From contig WAID01000006.1 of assembly GCA_016584495.1 (NCBI GenBank), forward strand, positions 744,001 to 808,000: 64,000 nucleotides of DNA, in the 5' to 3' direction. This document shows, piece by piece, positions 1-10,294 of this stretch. Position numbers and translations under genes: made by a program. Origin of the DNA: Celoporthe dispersa. Its lineage: Eukaryota > Ascomycota > Sordariomycetes > Diaporthales > Cryphonectriaceae. How positions within the stretch are numbered: the first letter of the stretch is position 1; every line of letters starts with the position of its first letter. Below the pieces are notes generated by a model. The model did no database searches, was not told where the DNA came from, and worked only from the letters and a program-made list of their open reading frames with translations.

Positions 1-1452
1 CTTGTGGTGGAGTTGACGCTCTGAACAAACCCCCTGCCAGGTCGGGAGGGTATAAACAACGGTGAGGGATGAAGAGGAGCAAGCGATTAGGACTGACTGC
101 CTTGATGGGGCTTAGTAGTCAGTCGCAGTCCAGAACGCGTGTGTGCGTCCAGAGAGCTAGAGAGTGTGCTGGATAAAAATAGCCATGCTGGGTGGTTCTT
201 TGTTGTGGTGAGAGAATGAGGGATTCTGTTTCTGCTTCGTCGTGAGCTTTCGTGGCCAGTTAATAAAGAGAGAGGGAAGACAAGGAGGGGGGGAAAGGAG
301 ACCCTCGGGCGAGTTGAGGTTGAGAGGCCCCGGCAGTCGCCTAGTTGAGTTGATAACGCAATGCGGCCGAGTAGGGGGGAAGGGGGGGTTCCGTTGTCTG
401 ACACGGGTGCGGCAGAGCACTTGGTAGTGAACAGTAGTAAGCTGTTAGGAGGGAGGGGAGCAAACCGGGTCTGAGACCGGCTCAGTTCCAGGGCCACCGA
501 CAAAGGAGGAGCCGCGGATAGCAGCATGGCCGCAGCCGTTGGTCTCCGGTGGTCTCTTCGCCCCCCCCCATAGCGGCATGGTTTTAGTTAGTGGTTAGTT
601 AGGGCGGCGTGGGTTGGCAGTGGCAGGGTGGGTGGGTGACCTGGCCTACCCCAGCCAACGCCTTGCTGCGGGGACAGCTGGTTATCTGCTGCGCCAGCTT
701 GGACCTGTCAGCAGGGCGAATCGTATGCCAGATCAACGCCACGGGCGACGCCCCTCGTGGCAGCCAGCCGAGTCAGGATGGTGCCTCATGGCAGAATACC
801 CGCCCATCTCAAACGTGCAGGTTTCCATTCGAGTGAGTGGACGGCTGAACATGGACCGCAGAGGCACTGGACAGTCGGATTGTAGACGTCACTTTTTCTC
901 CTCTTTTCTCTCTGTGCATGGGAGGTTCTCTAGTTCTATTAGCGAAAACACCCTGTAGTCTTGCGTACCTCCGGGAAGACGTAATGCTTGCACGGCGTCG
1001 ACGCTCCCAACTGATGGCTCTCTGCTGCCGTAGTCCGCGATCTTGAGCTCTGCTGGACTGTCGATCCAGCCGCCACCTGTGCGCTGTGCGGCCCTCCTCC
1101 TCCTCCTCCTGGCCTTCCATAGAGAGCGCTGGCTGCCAGCTTCTCAACAGTTCTCCTGGGCAGCCTTCGAACACCAGACGTCGGCCCCGATGCACTCCTC
1201 TTTCTGTTTTATTGTATATTGCCCGGCTCGCAAATGGCCCATATGACGGCGTCTGTGCTGGCCTCAAAGCATCCCGGCCTCCTTCAGGGCGCCTTTAATC
1301 TCCTGTTGGGCCTGTGTTCAAGCATGGCATGTTAGCCAAAGGAAAGGCAAAGCCCTTGCGTTCCTCTGCTCCCATCGTGTATAGTATAATAATAGTGGCT
1401 AGCCAGTCATGAACGGGAGGTATGTGAGTGTGTGCCAACATCGCCCGACGCA
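1..1452. other. Left-edge intergenic stretch, no gene seen
   Basis: I see no convincing gene here. Open frames on both strands are low-complexity, without recognisable domains. The first 540 bases are strongly pyrimidine-rich when read on the minus strand, which would suit the promoter and 5' leader of a minus-strand gene starting just left of the window. That is inference only. Positions about 1300-1452 should include the 3' untranslated region of the AP-1 sigma gene. Confidence 0.4.
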
Positions 1453-2337
1453 TTACATGATCTTCGTCACTTCGTCCTCGACCTGGCGGTAAGCAGTTTC
1501 GGCGTCAGCTAAAAAAGAAAGAAAGAGGAAGTAACGCTCCGAGGTTGGGTGAGACCGCACGAGACGGAGAGGATGGAACGCGTGAGGCAAGCTGCAGATA
1601 GGAGTGGGGGTAATCAAAAAAGGAAGGGGGCGATGGCTCCGAGAAACAACACGAGCAGATTCGCAATGGCCAGGAGGGAGAGCAAAGAAACATCGATGCA
1701 ACTGACCTCCATATCCTCAAGAGAGTCCTGCTGCCCGATACACCTCAACACGTTCTTCTTGCTGCTCTCCTGGAGCTCTCCGGCGAGGATGAGCTCGTCG
1801 AGTATGTAGTAGGCCTTGGTGAAGGAGAAGATGATGTCCAGCTCGCAGACGTTGCCATAGTACTTGTCCATCTGCTCGACGTAGCGGTGGATGATCTCGA
1901 GTGTGATCAGCTCGTTATCATCGGACGAGGTGCCGACGATAAAGAAGAGGGAGGCATATCGGCGGTATACGATCTTGGTATCTGCAGCAGACCATCTGGA
2001 TCAGCCTGGAGTCGTAGAGAAGGGGGGGAGGAGGAAGGGGTAGGCCACCCGCCACGGTCGATCAAAGGGCAGCGAGCGAAACGTACCCTTGTACTCAAGA
2101 AAGTTGCACATCCGTGTGCGCCGGGCCAGGACCAGCTGGGAGACATCCTTGACGATCTTGGCTTTCTCCTTGGGCGAGAGGGTGGTGAACCATTTGGCGA
2201 GACGCTGCGAGAGGAGGAAACGGTGTCAGGTAACTCTGCGCAGCTGGCGCGCAACAAGGATGGTAATCACGGTGCGGTGACAAGAGACTTACTACTTTGC
2301 CCTGGCGGGACAGCAAAATTAGATAGTTGATCGCCAT
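1453..2337 (-). CDS. APS1: AP-1 clathrin adaptor complex small (sigma) subunit
   Basis: This is the small sigma subunit of the AP-1 adaptor, which sorts cargo into clathrin-coated vesicles at the trans-Golgi and endosomes. The protein starts MAINYLILLSRQGKV and contains MDKYYGNVCELDIIFSFTKA and ELQESSKKNVLRCI, all highly conserved in the AP small-chain (longin-like) family. Four exons are read on the minus strand: 2337-2293, 2204-2087, 1981-1707 and 1482-1453. Introns follow GT-AG (GTAAGT, GTACGT and GTCAGT donors), and the splice gives exactly 155 residues ending VEDEVTKIM, the usual family length. A nearer acceptor in the third intron (before CTGACGCC) would shift the frame and lose this conserved end, so I chose the acceptor before GTCGAGG. 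The frame is intact. Confidence is high for the family; AP-1 rather than AP-2 rests on the sequence of the conserved core. Confidence 0.93.
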
Positions 2338-3550
2338 GGTGGCGATACCATCACCAAGTGGGAGGAGACGGATTGACAGAGGAATGGGAGAGAGGAGAGA
2401 GAGATAGAGAGAGAGAGAGAGGGCGGTGGGCTGGCTCGAGATCGAGGGTGGACTGCAGCCAACTTTCTCTTGACATGTACAAGAGTAGGGGACGAGCTGC
2501 AGATTGCTGGGGCCTGATTCTCCAGCACGCACAGGCGCCGCAGTAAGCAACCGTCCCCCGGTCCCCTTTTGGCTGTCGGCCCACCACTAACAATACTGGA
2601 TATTTACTCATGTATGCATTACCACCATGTGCTATGTATGTACTGGGGATACGTACTTCCTCTTGCAGATTACTATACATAACATGGTACTTATATATGC
2701 AGTAGATTCTATGATAGCACCACACCCATCTACCCTCCTAGCCATTTTAGACTTCACGGTCTCTCCTTCTTTGCCCCCCAAACCCCCTCCTTCTCCCTCC
2801 ATTCTTGGTTGGCTTGAGAGGGGGGGCGGGCATCAACGGAGGTTTGAAGATAGCGACTCCCGACCAATCTTGTCTTGATTCTCTCCAACCGACAGCAAGC
2901 GCATGCAGAGTGATGATGATGATGGAGCTGGGACACTTGAGCCGCTTTCAGACCAGCAAAAGACCCTCCCACCCTCCTGCAAGTTTTTGGCCTGCTCCAG
3001 ATCTGGCCATCGGCGCTATCAACGGCGATCATCGGCCAGCCGGATGCGTGGGGCATGCGGTGATACTGTGGTAGTCGACGTACGTGCATGACACTGTACA
3101 TGCACTTGCCGGCATGTGGGATGATGCGCTGCAGGATATAAAAGATGGCAAGAAGGATGTTGTCCCTCCACCACCCCCCTCCCTCCCCTTCGCCGTCCTC
3201 CGCCTCCGGTCAGGCCCCTTGCTTCTGAGGACCACGCACAAGACAGACCCATCGACATTCTTTTTTTCAGATCCTACAGTATTTGTAAGGCGTCCCAGGC
3301 AGGGCTCTCTAGAGCTGTGCCCGTTTGTCATGAGCCCACCCGCAGCGTGCTCACCTATCGCCATTACTAATCCGGAGACTTGGGATCAGTACAATATCGC
3401 CCCGTACTCCGTCGGACGATCCTCTCTAGACCCCGCCAAATGCCAAGTCCTAGTCAGGGCCTGTTCAAATGGCCCGTGGATCTCCTCCAGCCTCTGGTTG
3501 ATTGCATCCTCCCCAGGAGGCAGAAGCAGAGGCAGAGGCAGAGCCCAGAT

Positions 3551-3586
<36 letters not shown>

Positions 3587-3613
3587 CCGACCAGCAGACA
3601 AGATAGCGCGACC
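2338..3613. other. Divergent intergenic region between APS1 and the GCL regulatory subunit gene
   Basis: No gene is seen. The stretch separates two divergently transcribed genes and should carry both promoters. It contains a short GA-rich run near 2395-2425 just upstream of APS1 and an AGC/CAG trinucleotide tract at 3552-3584 close to the start of the downstream gene. Confidence 0.5.
3552..3584 (+). repeat. (AGC)11 trinucleotide repeat in presumed 5' leader
   Basis: Eleven uninterrupted AGC units lie 30 bases upstream of the predicted start codon at 3614. The most likely setting is the 5' untranslated leader of the glutamate-cysteine ligase regulatory gene. It is a pure microsatellite and so probably length-polymorphic between strains. 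Confidence 0.9.
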
Positions 3614-4715
3614 ATGGCCAAGAGATTGATATTATCCACGGGGTGAGGGTCTCTTGCTGCGCCGCCGCGACCGGCGCAATGCCCCTCCTCCCCCTCTCAA
3701 ACCCCTGCGCGGCAACATGCTGACCATGCCATCTCGTTCTGGCGCAGTAACATCTCCGTCGGTGGCGGCTCGTCCCTCATCCGCAAGCCGGGAGCCTTCA
3801 GGTCGAACCTCGAGCTCACCAATTCCCTCCGCAACAACTTCCTGGCCGCGAAGCAAGAATACGACTCCTCGTCACATGCCTCGAAAGACTCTTCCCCCAG
3901 CAGCAGCGGCAAGACGACAGATGGCGCGCCCGGCGGTGTCTCCTCGCCCCTCGCGCAATGGACGTCCCTCGAGGACAGCGGTGACCTCTACATCCCCCGC
4001 ATAGACTGGGACGCCACGCCCGGCCTGCAGGAGGACGCCGCCGCCTACGACATCACGGTCAAGATCTTCTTCCTGCCGACCTCGACCCTCTCGAGGCGCG
4101 CCGCCTACACGCGCGAGGCCCTGTCGCTGGTCATGCGCGAGCTGCGCGTCTCGTCCGTCTCCCTCCTCATCGTGTCCTTCCCCGGCATGTCCTTCGAGGG
4201 CGACTGCGAGTGGGAGGCCGACAAGCACAACGCCACGCAGGGCGACGACGAGGCCGAGCTTGCGACCTGGGGGTCCGCCATCGAGCCGCTCCACCGCGAG
4301 GGTCTCGTCAGGCAGCTGGGCATCGCCGAGTTCGGGAGCGAGAAGCTCGCGCGCTTCCTGGACGGGGTCGCAGTGAAGCCGGGCGTGGACCAGATCAACA
4401 TCAAGAACTGCTGCGACGTCCCGCCGCCGCTGGCGAGCCTGGCCAGGGAGAAGAAGATCGAGCTGTTCGTGCACAGCGACTGCACCGACATCCTGCCCAA
4501 GGGGACGCTGAGGGAGCTGCTCGGCCAGGGGGCCCAAGGGCGCGGGCGTGCTGGCAGACCCGGCGGAAGGGGCTGGTGGGGAGGAGAAGGAGCAGGAGGC
4601 GCTCAGGGGAGATCTCACGCCGCAGTGGGTGGTCAAGTACACGGCTGTGGTGAGGGACCGGGGCGTTATCGAGAACAAGGGCTACTTTGCGGGTGCTGCG
4701 CTGACGGAGGAGTAG
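3614..4715 (+). CDS. Glutamate-cysteine ligase regulatory (modifier) subunit, GCLM-like, one-base frame disruption
   Basis: This is an aldo-keto-reductase-fold homologue of the glutamate-cysteine ligase modifier subunit, which tunes the first step of glutathione synthesis. Exon 1 is 3614-3642 (MAKRLILSTG) and exon 2 starts at 3748 after a GTGAGG...GCAG intron. The core contains VKPGVDQINIKNCCDVPPPL and IELFVHSDCTDILP, matching the animal GCLM block that follows the Val-Lys-Pro motif. The tail VVRDRGVIENKGYFAGA matches the family C-terminus but lies in another frame. One extra G in the five-G run at 4528-4532 separates the frames; without it the protein is 331 residues, joining LRELLGQ to GPKGAGVLADPAEG. 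Uncorrected, the frame runs on in GC-rich nonsense to 4885. This is either a sequence error or a recent null allele. The gene is convergent with BUD32. Confidence 0.85.
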
Positions 4716-5043
4716 AGCCCATGGGGAGAGAGGGCCGAGGAGGACGGGGGAGAGAGAAAGAAGAAAAGAGCACCAAAAAAAAAAAAGGAAAAAGTCTTGG
4801 GAACACCTATAGACGCGAGGGCGGCTTTTCTGATCTGTTCTGTCTGTCTGTTGCCCTTGATACCACGGTGGCTGTCTGCATCTAATGAATACTGTGCATT
4901 GCCTACGTACGCTACCTTGGCGAGAGAGAGAGAGACAAAGAGACGGTGAAGAAGAGATGATCGTTCAAGGGCACATGGGATATCACTAAACGAACTACCA
5001 AGCAGGCGTGCCCTCTCCGCATGGCTTCCGCACGCACGCCTCG
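4716..5043. other. Short convergent intergenic spacer
   Basis: Spacer between the 3' ends of the GCLM-like gene and BUD32. It contains an A-run near 4777-4788 and a short GA-rich run near 4922-4935. No coding signal is seen. Confidence 0.5.
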
Positions 5044-5850
5044 TCACCCTATCATGCTCCTCTTCCTCCCCCTCATCCTCACGTCCTCGAGCTTCCTCAA
5101 GACCTGCCCCGCCGCCTTGAAGGTCTGTCTGTACCCCTCCAGCACCTCGCCGAACAGCCTCTCCGTCCTCGGGTGCGTGCTTAGGAACGCCCGCTCGAGC
5201 ACGTACAGGTCCACGGCCCGGTCCTCCTCGTGCGTCCCCTGGCCGGCCAGGCCAAAGTCGATGATGACAATGTCGCCGTCCAGGACGCCCTCTTCCCCGC
5301 CGTCCCTGCCCTCCTCACCGTGTACTGGCGGCGCCGGCCGCAGCATCATATTGCTCGTGGTCAGATCCCCGTGGACCACGCCGGCACCGTGCAGCCTCCC
5401 CACCGCAGCCCCGACCCTCCTCATCAGGCCCACCAGCGGCGCATTCCCCCTGCTGTCACCGGCGCCGGCCGGCTGCAGCACCTCCGCCTCCGTCTTGTCT
5501 CCCAGCCACTCGTTGACGGCAGCGCGCACGGGTCTTCCCTCGACCCACTCCATCATGAGCCATCCCGAGGCCTCGTCTACGCAGTAGACAGCGGGCACGG
5601 CGACGCCCTCGCGCCTGCACCGGGCGAGGATGCGGGCCTCGGCCAGGATGCGCTGGCGGGTGAGGCGGGCGTCGAGGGCCGGGTGGCGGTAGGGCTTGGA
5701 GGGGCGGTGCTTGAGGGCGCTGGGCAGGGTTGGACAGAGGTAGGTTGTGCGGTAGAGGAGGCCCTCGGCACCCTGGGTGATGAGCTCGGGGGTTGTGGCG
5801 GAGGGGTAGGTGAGGACGGGCGGTGGGGGGAGCGGGTGGGGTCTGGCCAT
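5044..5850 (-). CDS. BUD32: BUD32 / PRPK-type atypical kinase of the EKC/KEOPS complex
   Basis: Single-exon gene of 268 residues. Bud32 is the small atypical protein kinase/ATPase of the KEOPS complex, which supports Kae1 in making the t6A modification of tRNAs that read ANN codons. Visible signatures are the N-terminal TQGAEGLLYR segment, the RLTRQRILAEARIL helix with the conserved Glu, the catalytic loop VHGDLTTSNMML (His-Gly-Asp...Asn), and the metal-binding IIDFGLA. The C-terminal RMRGRKRSMIG gives the basic tail typical of the family. A low-complexity Glu/Gly insert lies between the catalytic loop and the DFG motif. Length fits fungal Bud32 (about 260-290). The start at 5850 is the first ATG in the open frame. 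The gene is divergent from the membrane protein gene at 7242. Confidence 0.93.
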   Translation of the reverse strand: MARPHPLPPPPVLTYPSATTPELITQGAEGLLYRTTYLCPTLPSALKHRPSKPYRHPALDARLTRQRILAEARILARCRREGVAVPAVYCVDEASGWLMMEWVEGRPVRAAVNEWLGDKTEAEVLQPAGAGDSRGNAPLVGLMRRVGAAVGRLHGAGVVHGDLTTSNMMLRPAPPVHGEEGRDGGEEGVLDGDIVIIDFGLAGQGTHEEDRAVDLYVLERAFLSTHPRTERLFGEVLEGYRQTFKAAGQVLRKLEDVRMRGRKRSMIG

Positions 5851-5952
5851 GTTGTGGGTGGTGGTGATGGCTGGTCTTGTAGTTGTCTGGTTGGGGGAAG
5901 TTCGGATGTTTGTTGGTATATGATCGATCTATTCTCGGGATTCTTGGTCGTC

Positions 5953-5954
<2 letters not shown>

Positions 5955-6011
<57 letters not shown>
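5955..6011. repeat. (TG)28 dinucleotide microsatellite
   Basis: About 28 uninterrupted TG units lie roughly 100-160 bases upstream of the BUD32 start codon, probably in its promoter or leader. Apparent open frames through it are artefacts encoding poly-Cys/Val or poly-His/Thr. Confidence 0.95.
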
Positions 6012-6013
<2 letters not shown>

Positions 6014-6057
6014 CTTACACTTTGGAGCAGGCGTTGGATGGTGGAGGGGCAACTTTT

Positions 6058-6071
6058 GGGGGGGGGGGGGG
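6058..6071. repeat. G14 homopolymer
   Basis: Fourteen consecutive G on the plus strand, 47 bases beyond the TG microsatellite. Such a tract is hard to sequence accurately and can form G-quadruplex-like structure with its neighbours. Confidence 0.9.
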
Positions 6072-7241
6072 CGGGCCACGGAACGAGGGGCCGACCTTCG
6101 CAATGGCTGATGGCTGCAGATTGGCTGGTCGGGCCCTGAACCCCTCCCCAGGATTCAGTGCTGCCACCATAAAAGTATATGCAATACGCTGTAAATATGG
6201 GAGATTTTATAAGACAAGATTCCATGAACGACACATTATTATTCCTGATTTAATAAATTAACAACTTTATCTCGACCTCACCTGTGTTCTTCGTATAGTC
6301 TTGTCTACCAATACTTTTTCGTCTCTTCCTACAGATCTGTCGGTAAAAAAAAAAACACAACAACACGCAACACCTGAGTTCTAGGCCCCCAAGTCAGGAC
6401 AGGGCCCGTTAGCTTCCATCTCTTCCACCCCTGCAGAGGCGAAGGCCCCTGAAGTCAGCCACTGACAATTGGCCCATCAGTGGGCTGACAGCGTGCCACG
6501 ACCTTCTGAAGAGCTTATGCACGGTGAAAGGGGCGAGTACCCAACACATATAGGACCGTACATCTTAGGTGGGTTGGGGTTGTTTCATTTGACACGCGAC
6601 AGTGGAGGGATCGGAAGGATCATCACTCAACCCCCATTCCCATCCCTTGGCTCCTCGTACAGTAATTCCAGTAAATTCCTTTCCCCTCCGGCCCTTCTGG
6701 GAGGCGAAATTCGAATTCGCCCACGGGCCACATACACTGCATGCAACGCCAGATTGGCATCCCGATCTGGACAGCATCTCTCTCTCTTTTTTTTTGGCCC
6801 CAAAAAAGAGGACAGCGAGGCGGGACCATCACCACCTTCATTCTTCCAAGACCCTCTTGGTTCTCAATGCCATCGTCTTGTTCTACGTCCTTCTCCAGCC
6901 CAGCCTCTCTGTCCCGCCTGGCATGTGCCAGATCTTACTGACCTTGTCGTCATCGCTTGCTTGTGCTGCAATTCGGCCGCCGCTGGCTCTCGTCTCGTCT
7001 TAGCGCCGACACCCTCTTCCTACTTTAATTCTCCTGTCGCCTTCTTCCCCTCTCGGCGGCCTACCTCTCCTCGTCGTCGTCGTCGTCGTGCTCCCCCCGC
7101 CTCCCACGTCACCAATTCCAGCGACAAACCTTGCTGCAGCGCATGGTCACGACCACCACACCCTGCGCTTGAAATTTGCCGCCGGCTGCAGGCCATGCGC
7201 TGTCCGTCACCACCGCCCCCCTCACCGTCCTAGTCATCACC

Positions 7242-8096
7242 ATGGCCAGCACCTCCAGCACCTCCAGCACCTCGAGCCAGTGGACCTTCATCCTCGCCCT
7301 GACCGCGCTCTTCCTGTCCGCCGTCGTCACCCTGCAGATCCTCTCCTCGTACGCCAAGGCCTATATCGCCGCCCCCGCCGAGATCCTGACCTTTGTCGAC
7401 GCCGCCGACAGCTCCGTCCACGAGAACGAGAGCTATGACCGCGACGTGTCGCGCCTGCAGCGCCTCGAGGACAAGCTGCGCCTGGGCAGGCTGCTGGGCG
7501 AGATCCAGAGGGGCGGCGATGACCTGCGCGAGGAGCTCAACAGCCTCCTGATGACCGAGAACGGCAACCTGGCCAGCGACGGGTACAGCGACCTGCGGGA
7601 CCTGCGGCTGCGGGCGACCGCGAGGCTGCTCTGGGCCTCCAAGAGGAAGGGCCTCGAGGACAAGGTCCGCCGGCTGGACATGCTCCGCATGCGGTTCCTG
7701 GTGGTGTACATGGGCATCGTCTCCACCGGTGCTGCCGACAACGCCAACAACGGCGGCAGCGGCAGCGGCGGCGGCGCCAAGCACGAGCGAAAGTCCTCCG
7801 CCAGGGACCCCGAGAAGACGGGCGACCGCCTCTTCAGCCAGGAGTACGGGGCCCGGCCGCAGCTGCCCAAGGGCCTGGGGGAGGCCATCAGGCAGAAGCC
7901 CATGCTGCGCCGGCTCAGCACCACGCCCGCGAGGCATACCGACAACGGCGAGAGGAGCCGGAAGCAGGGCTGGGCCGGGGTCATCCGCGAGCTGCAGCTC
8001 TCGCCGCTGCTCCACAAACGCCACGCCAGCATCGAGAGGGCCATGTCGCCCTCGCCCACGCTGGTCGGGTCCCCGACGCCGGGCTCATCGCCGTGA
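7242..8096 (+). CDS. Unrecognised single-pass membrane protein
   Basis: One uninterrupted frame of 284 residues with the start at 7242 (context CACCATGG). An upstream ATG at 7176 would add 22 residues of unlikely leader, so the better-context start is preferred. Residues about 12-37 (WTFILALTALFLSAVVTLQI) form one clear transmembrane helix after a short Ser/Thr-rich N-terminus. The middle part is charged, helical and rich in Leu/Arg/Glu, with a short hydrophobic stretch (MRFLVVYMGIVST) around residue 150. The C-terminal half contains a Gly/Ser linker and basic, Ser/Pro-rich disordered sequence ending in SPSPTLVGSPTPGSSP. I do not recognise the family. Regular codon use with many C/G third positions supports a real gene. 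The frame is intact. Confidence 0.72.
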   Translation: MASTSSTSSTSSQWTFILALTALFLSAVVTLQILSSYAKAYIAAPAEILTFVDAADSSVHENESYDRDVSRLQRLEDKLRLGRLLGEIQRGGDDLREELNSLLMTENGNLASDGYSDLRDLRLRATARLLWASKRKGLEDKVRRLDMLRMRFLVVYMGIVSTGAADNANNGGSGSGGGAKHERKSSARDPEKTGDRLFSQEYGARPQLPKGLGEAIRQKPMLRRLSTTPARHTDNGERSRKQGWAGVIRELQLSPLLHKRHASIERAMSPSPTLVGSPTPGSSP

Positions 8097-9345
8097 TGGC
8101 ATCCAGCGTCACGAGAAGAGGGAGACCTGGCCACCCCCGGGAGGAGGGAGCTACGAAAAAGAGCAGCAGGGACTCTACGATTATCACGACTTTCACGTTC
8201 TACATATACGACTTGAGGGCCGGAGCTGCAAGACACAATCAGCTCTCCCGAGGAGACGATCATCAAATCCATCAGCGCACGAATATCTCACGGCCGTCAT
8301 CTGTTCCAGGTTTATAGCTATTTATTTTCTCGGTTGGAAAGGAGAGAGAGGGAGAGAGACGGTCCCCAGCTGATGGCATCAGGCAGTTGTTGGGTGGTTG
8401 CTGGGCATTGCGGACGAGGAAGAGCGACGAGCACGCACACACACACACCTACATACACCACGACATATTTTGTTTTAATCCCCAGAGCCTTTTCTTTTTT
8501 TTTGGGAGTTTGATACCCCCTGCCTTCTTCGCCCCCTTCTCCCCCCATTATCATAACACTACACTGTACAGCATCGGAAATGGTGTCATTATTGGGTCGT
8601 TTGAGTTGATGTGTTTTAAGGGCAGAGACATATTGAATATCACAAGTAGTACGAGGCTTCTCGCAAGCAATATACCAACTGGTCTCACCCACACGAGGAT
8701 GACGAGGGCGAACAAGAGCCTGACGTGCTAGATCTTGTGTACTCGACCTTGGAAGAACCATCTGGCATCTGCTCCATGATCGTCACCTCAGATGGACCTC
8801 ATCGCGAATGCGGGCAGGAATGCTCAGACCAGCTCACTGGTAATGTTATGTTACGAGGTCCAAGGTGCCGCTATGACTCTGAACTCTACATTCCAACTTG
8901 CGTCCCACGGATTCACCATCGTAAAATAAAAAATAAAAATAAAAAGCAGCTCATCATGCACAGGTGAAGATGTGGCAATTAAAAATGGTGGCAGATGGTT
9001 TTTATATGCCGGCTCGGACCGAACCCACGGCATATAGCGGGAGAGCATTTACGCGGGACACCCGCGGGGTATCTCACTTATCAATGACCCTCCTCTTCTT
9101 CTCTGAAGCTCACCTCTGGTCGTGACTCACCTTGACCCTCTCTCTCTCTCTCTCTCTCTCCTCTCCTCTCCTCCTACAATCTCATGCCTCCTCGTGTACC
9201 TCTTCTCCTTCCCTCCAACCCCGCGAGACCAGCAACACTGAAAAGGACTCCTCTGCGCAGCTCACCACAGCCGTCCGCACCACTCCTACCACGACAGCAG
9301 ATATCCACACCCTCATCACCAATCCACACCCGCCACCCCCTCAAG
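8097..9345. other. Intergenic region
   Basis: No gene is recognised. It includes an AC-rich run near 8434-8449 and a CT-rich run at 9138-9172, followed by a typical CT/CA-rich leader before the ATG at 9346. Confidence 0.45.
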
Positions 9346-9945
9346 ATGCGCCTCCCCTACGTCCCCGACCCCCACCCACCACCGGCCCCGAAGACCAGGC
9401 CATCGTCGACCGCATCCGCGCCCGCCGCAGCCCCCGGCCCCTGCAGGCTCCTCGACCTGGCCCTCCTGCACTCGCCACCCGTAGCCGACGGCTGGAACGC
9501 CTTCCTGGGCGCCGTGCGGACCCGCACCACGTCCGTCCCGGACCTCGTCCGCGAGCTGGCCATCTCGCGCGTCGCGGTCGTCAACCGGGCCTGGTACGAG
9601 TGGGGACACCATGCGCCCCCTGGCGGTGGCGGCGGGGGCTGGGGAGGAGGTGATGGCAGCCGTGCGGCGGGAGGGTGCGATTGCGCTGGGCGATCGGTCC
9701 GCGGTCGGGGGTGGTCTGGACGAGGACCAGTGGGCGGCGGTTGTCCTGGCGGACGAGATGACGAGGAGTGTCGAGGTCAGCGAGGAGACGCTGGCTGCGG
9801 TGAGGAGGGCCTGGGGGAACGGGGGACGGTGGAGATCGTGGCTGTTGTGGCTTGTTATAACTGTGTGAGCCGGTTTCTGGTGGCCTTGGATGGTGGGTTT
9901 TCCTTTTTTCTTCTTTTTCCTCCTTCTTTCCCCTTTCTTTCCTGA
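9346..9945 (+). pseudogene. Carboxymuconolactone decarboxylase (AhpD-like) family gene with broken frame
   Basis: The sequence encodes all parts of a fungal carboxymuconolactone decarboxylase-like protein of about 190 residues, but they are scattered over three frames. In order: MRLPYVPDP (frame 1), GPEDQAIVDRIRARRSPRP (frame 3), LLDLALLHSPPVADGWNAF through RELAISRVAVVNRAWYEWGHHAP (frame 1), LAVAAGAGEEVMAAV through WAAVVLADEMTRSVEVSEE (frame 2), then TVEIVAVVACYNCVSRFLVAL (frame 1). The switches fall near 9366-9383 (C runs), 9441-9452, 9616-9620 (C5) and 9813-9825 (two G5 runs). No stop codon interrupts the segments in the correct frame and no GT-AG introns explain the shifts. This is either a young pseudogene or clustered sequence errors. 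The family comprises small all-helical decarboxylase/peroxidase-like proteins; its specific role here is unknown. It is convergent with the FAD oxidoreductase. Confidence 0.7.
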
Positions 9946-10294
9946 GTGGATATGTTGGCTAATGTCTGATCTAGTTGGCGAGAGGAACGGTACTGGCCCG
10001 GAAGCTGTACATTAAGCCTTGTGGAGGCCCATGGGGAGGAGGTTCCGGTGGACGAGGCCGACACGGGTGGGAGAGTCCTTGGTGAGGGTCTGAGTTGCTG
10101 TTCGGGGCAGACATATATTTATATCAACAACAGTCGTCATGAAAAGGTCAATGTCTCTCTCCCTGTGGACTTGATCCTCAAGACAAGATACACACACAAG
10201 ATTTTTCATACCACAATAAATACATATCAGGAGTGAACATCGTCGTCGTCATCATCGTCGTCGTCTCTTGTCTACACTCTATTCATATACTCGG

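Larger units (their letters stand above)
5851..7241. other. Divergent intergenic region, BUD32 / membrane protein
   Basis: Apart from the two simple repeats no feature is supported. The second half (6770-7240) becomes CT-rich and ends in ATCACCATGG, the expected leader of the gene at 7242. Confidence 0.45.

Noticed and set aside
809..1267. Minus-strand frame of 152 codons
   Set aside because: No domain, odd composition and no supporting splice or start context.
5230..6261. Plus-strand open frame of 343 codons across the TG repeat
   Set aside because: Antisense to BUD32 for its first half and poly Cys/Val from the TG microsatellite in the second half.
7230..8272. Two long minus-strand frames opposite the membrane protein
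   Set aside because: Low-complexity Ala/Gly/Pro or Ser/Arg translations; the plus strand has a normal transmembrane helix and good start context.
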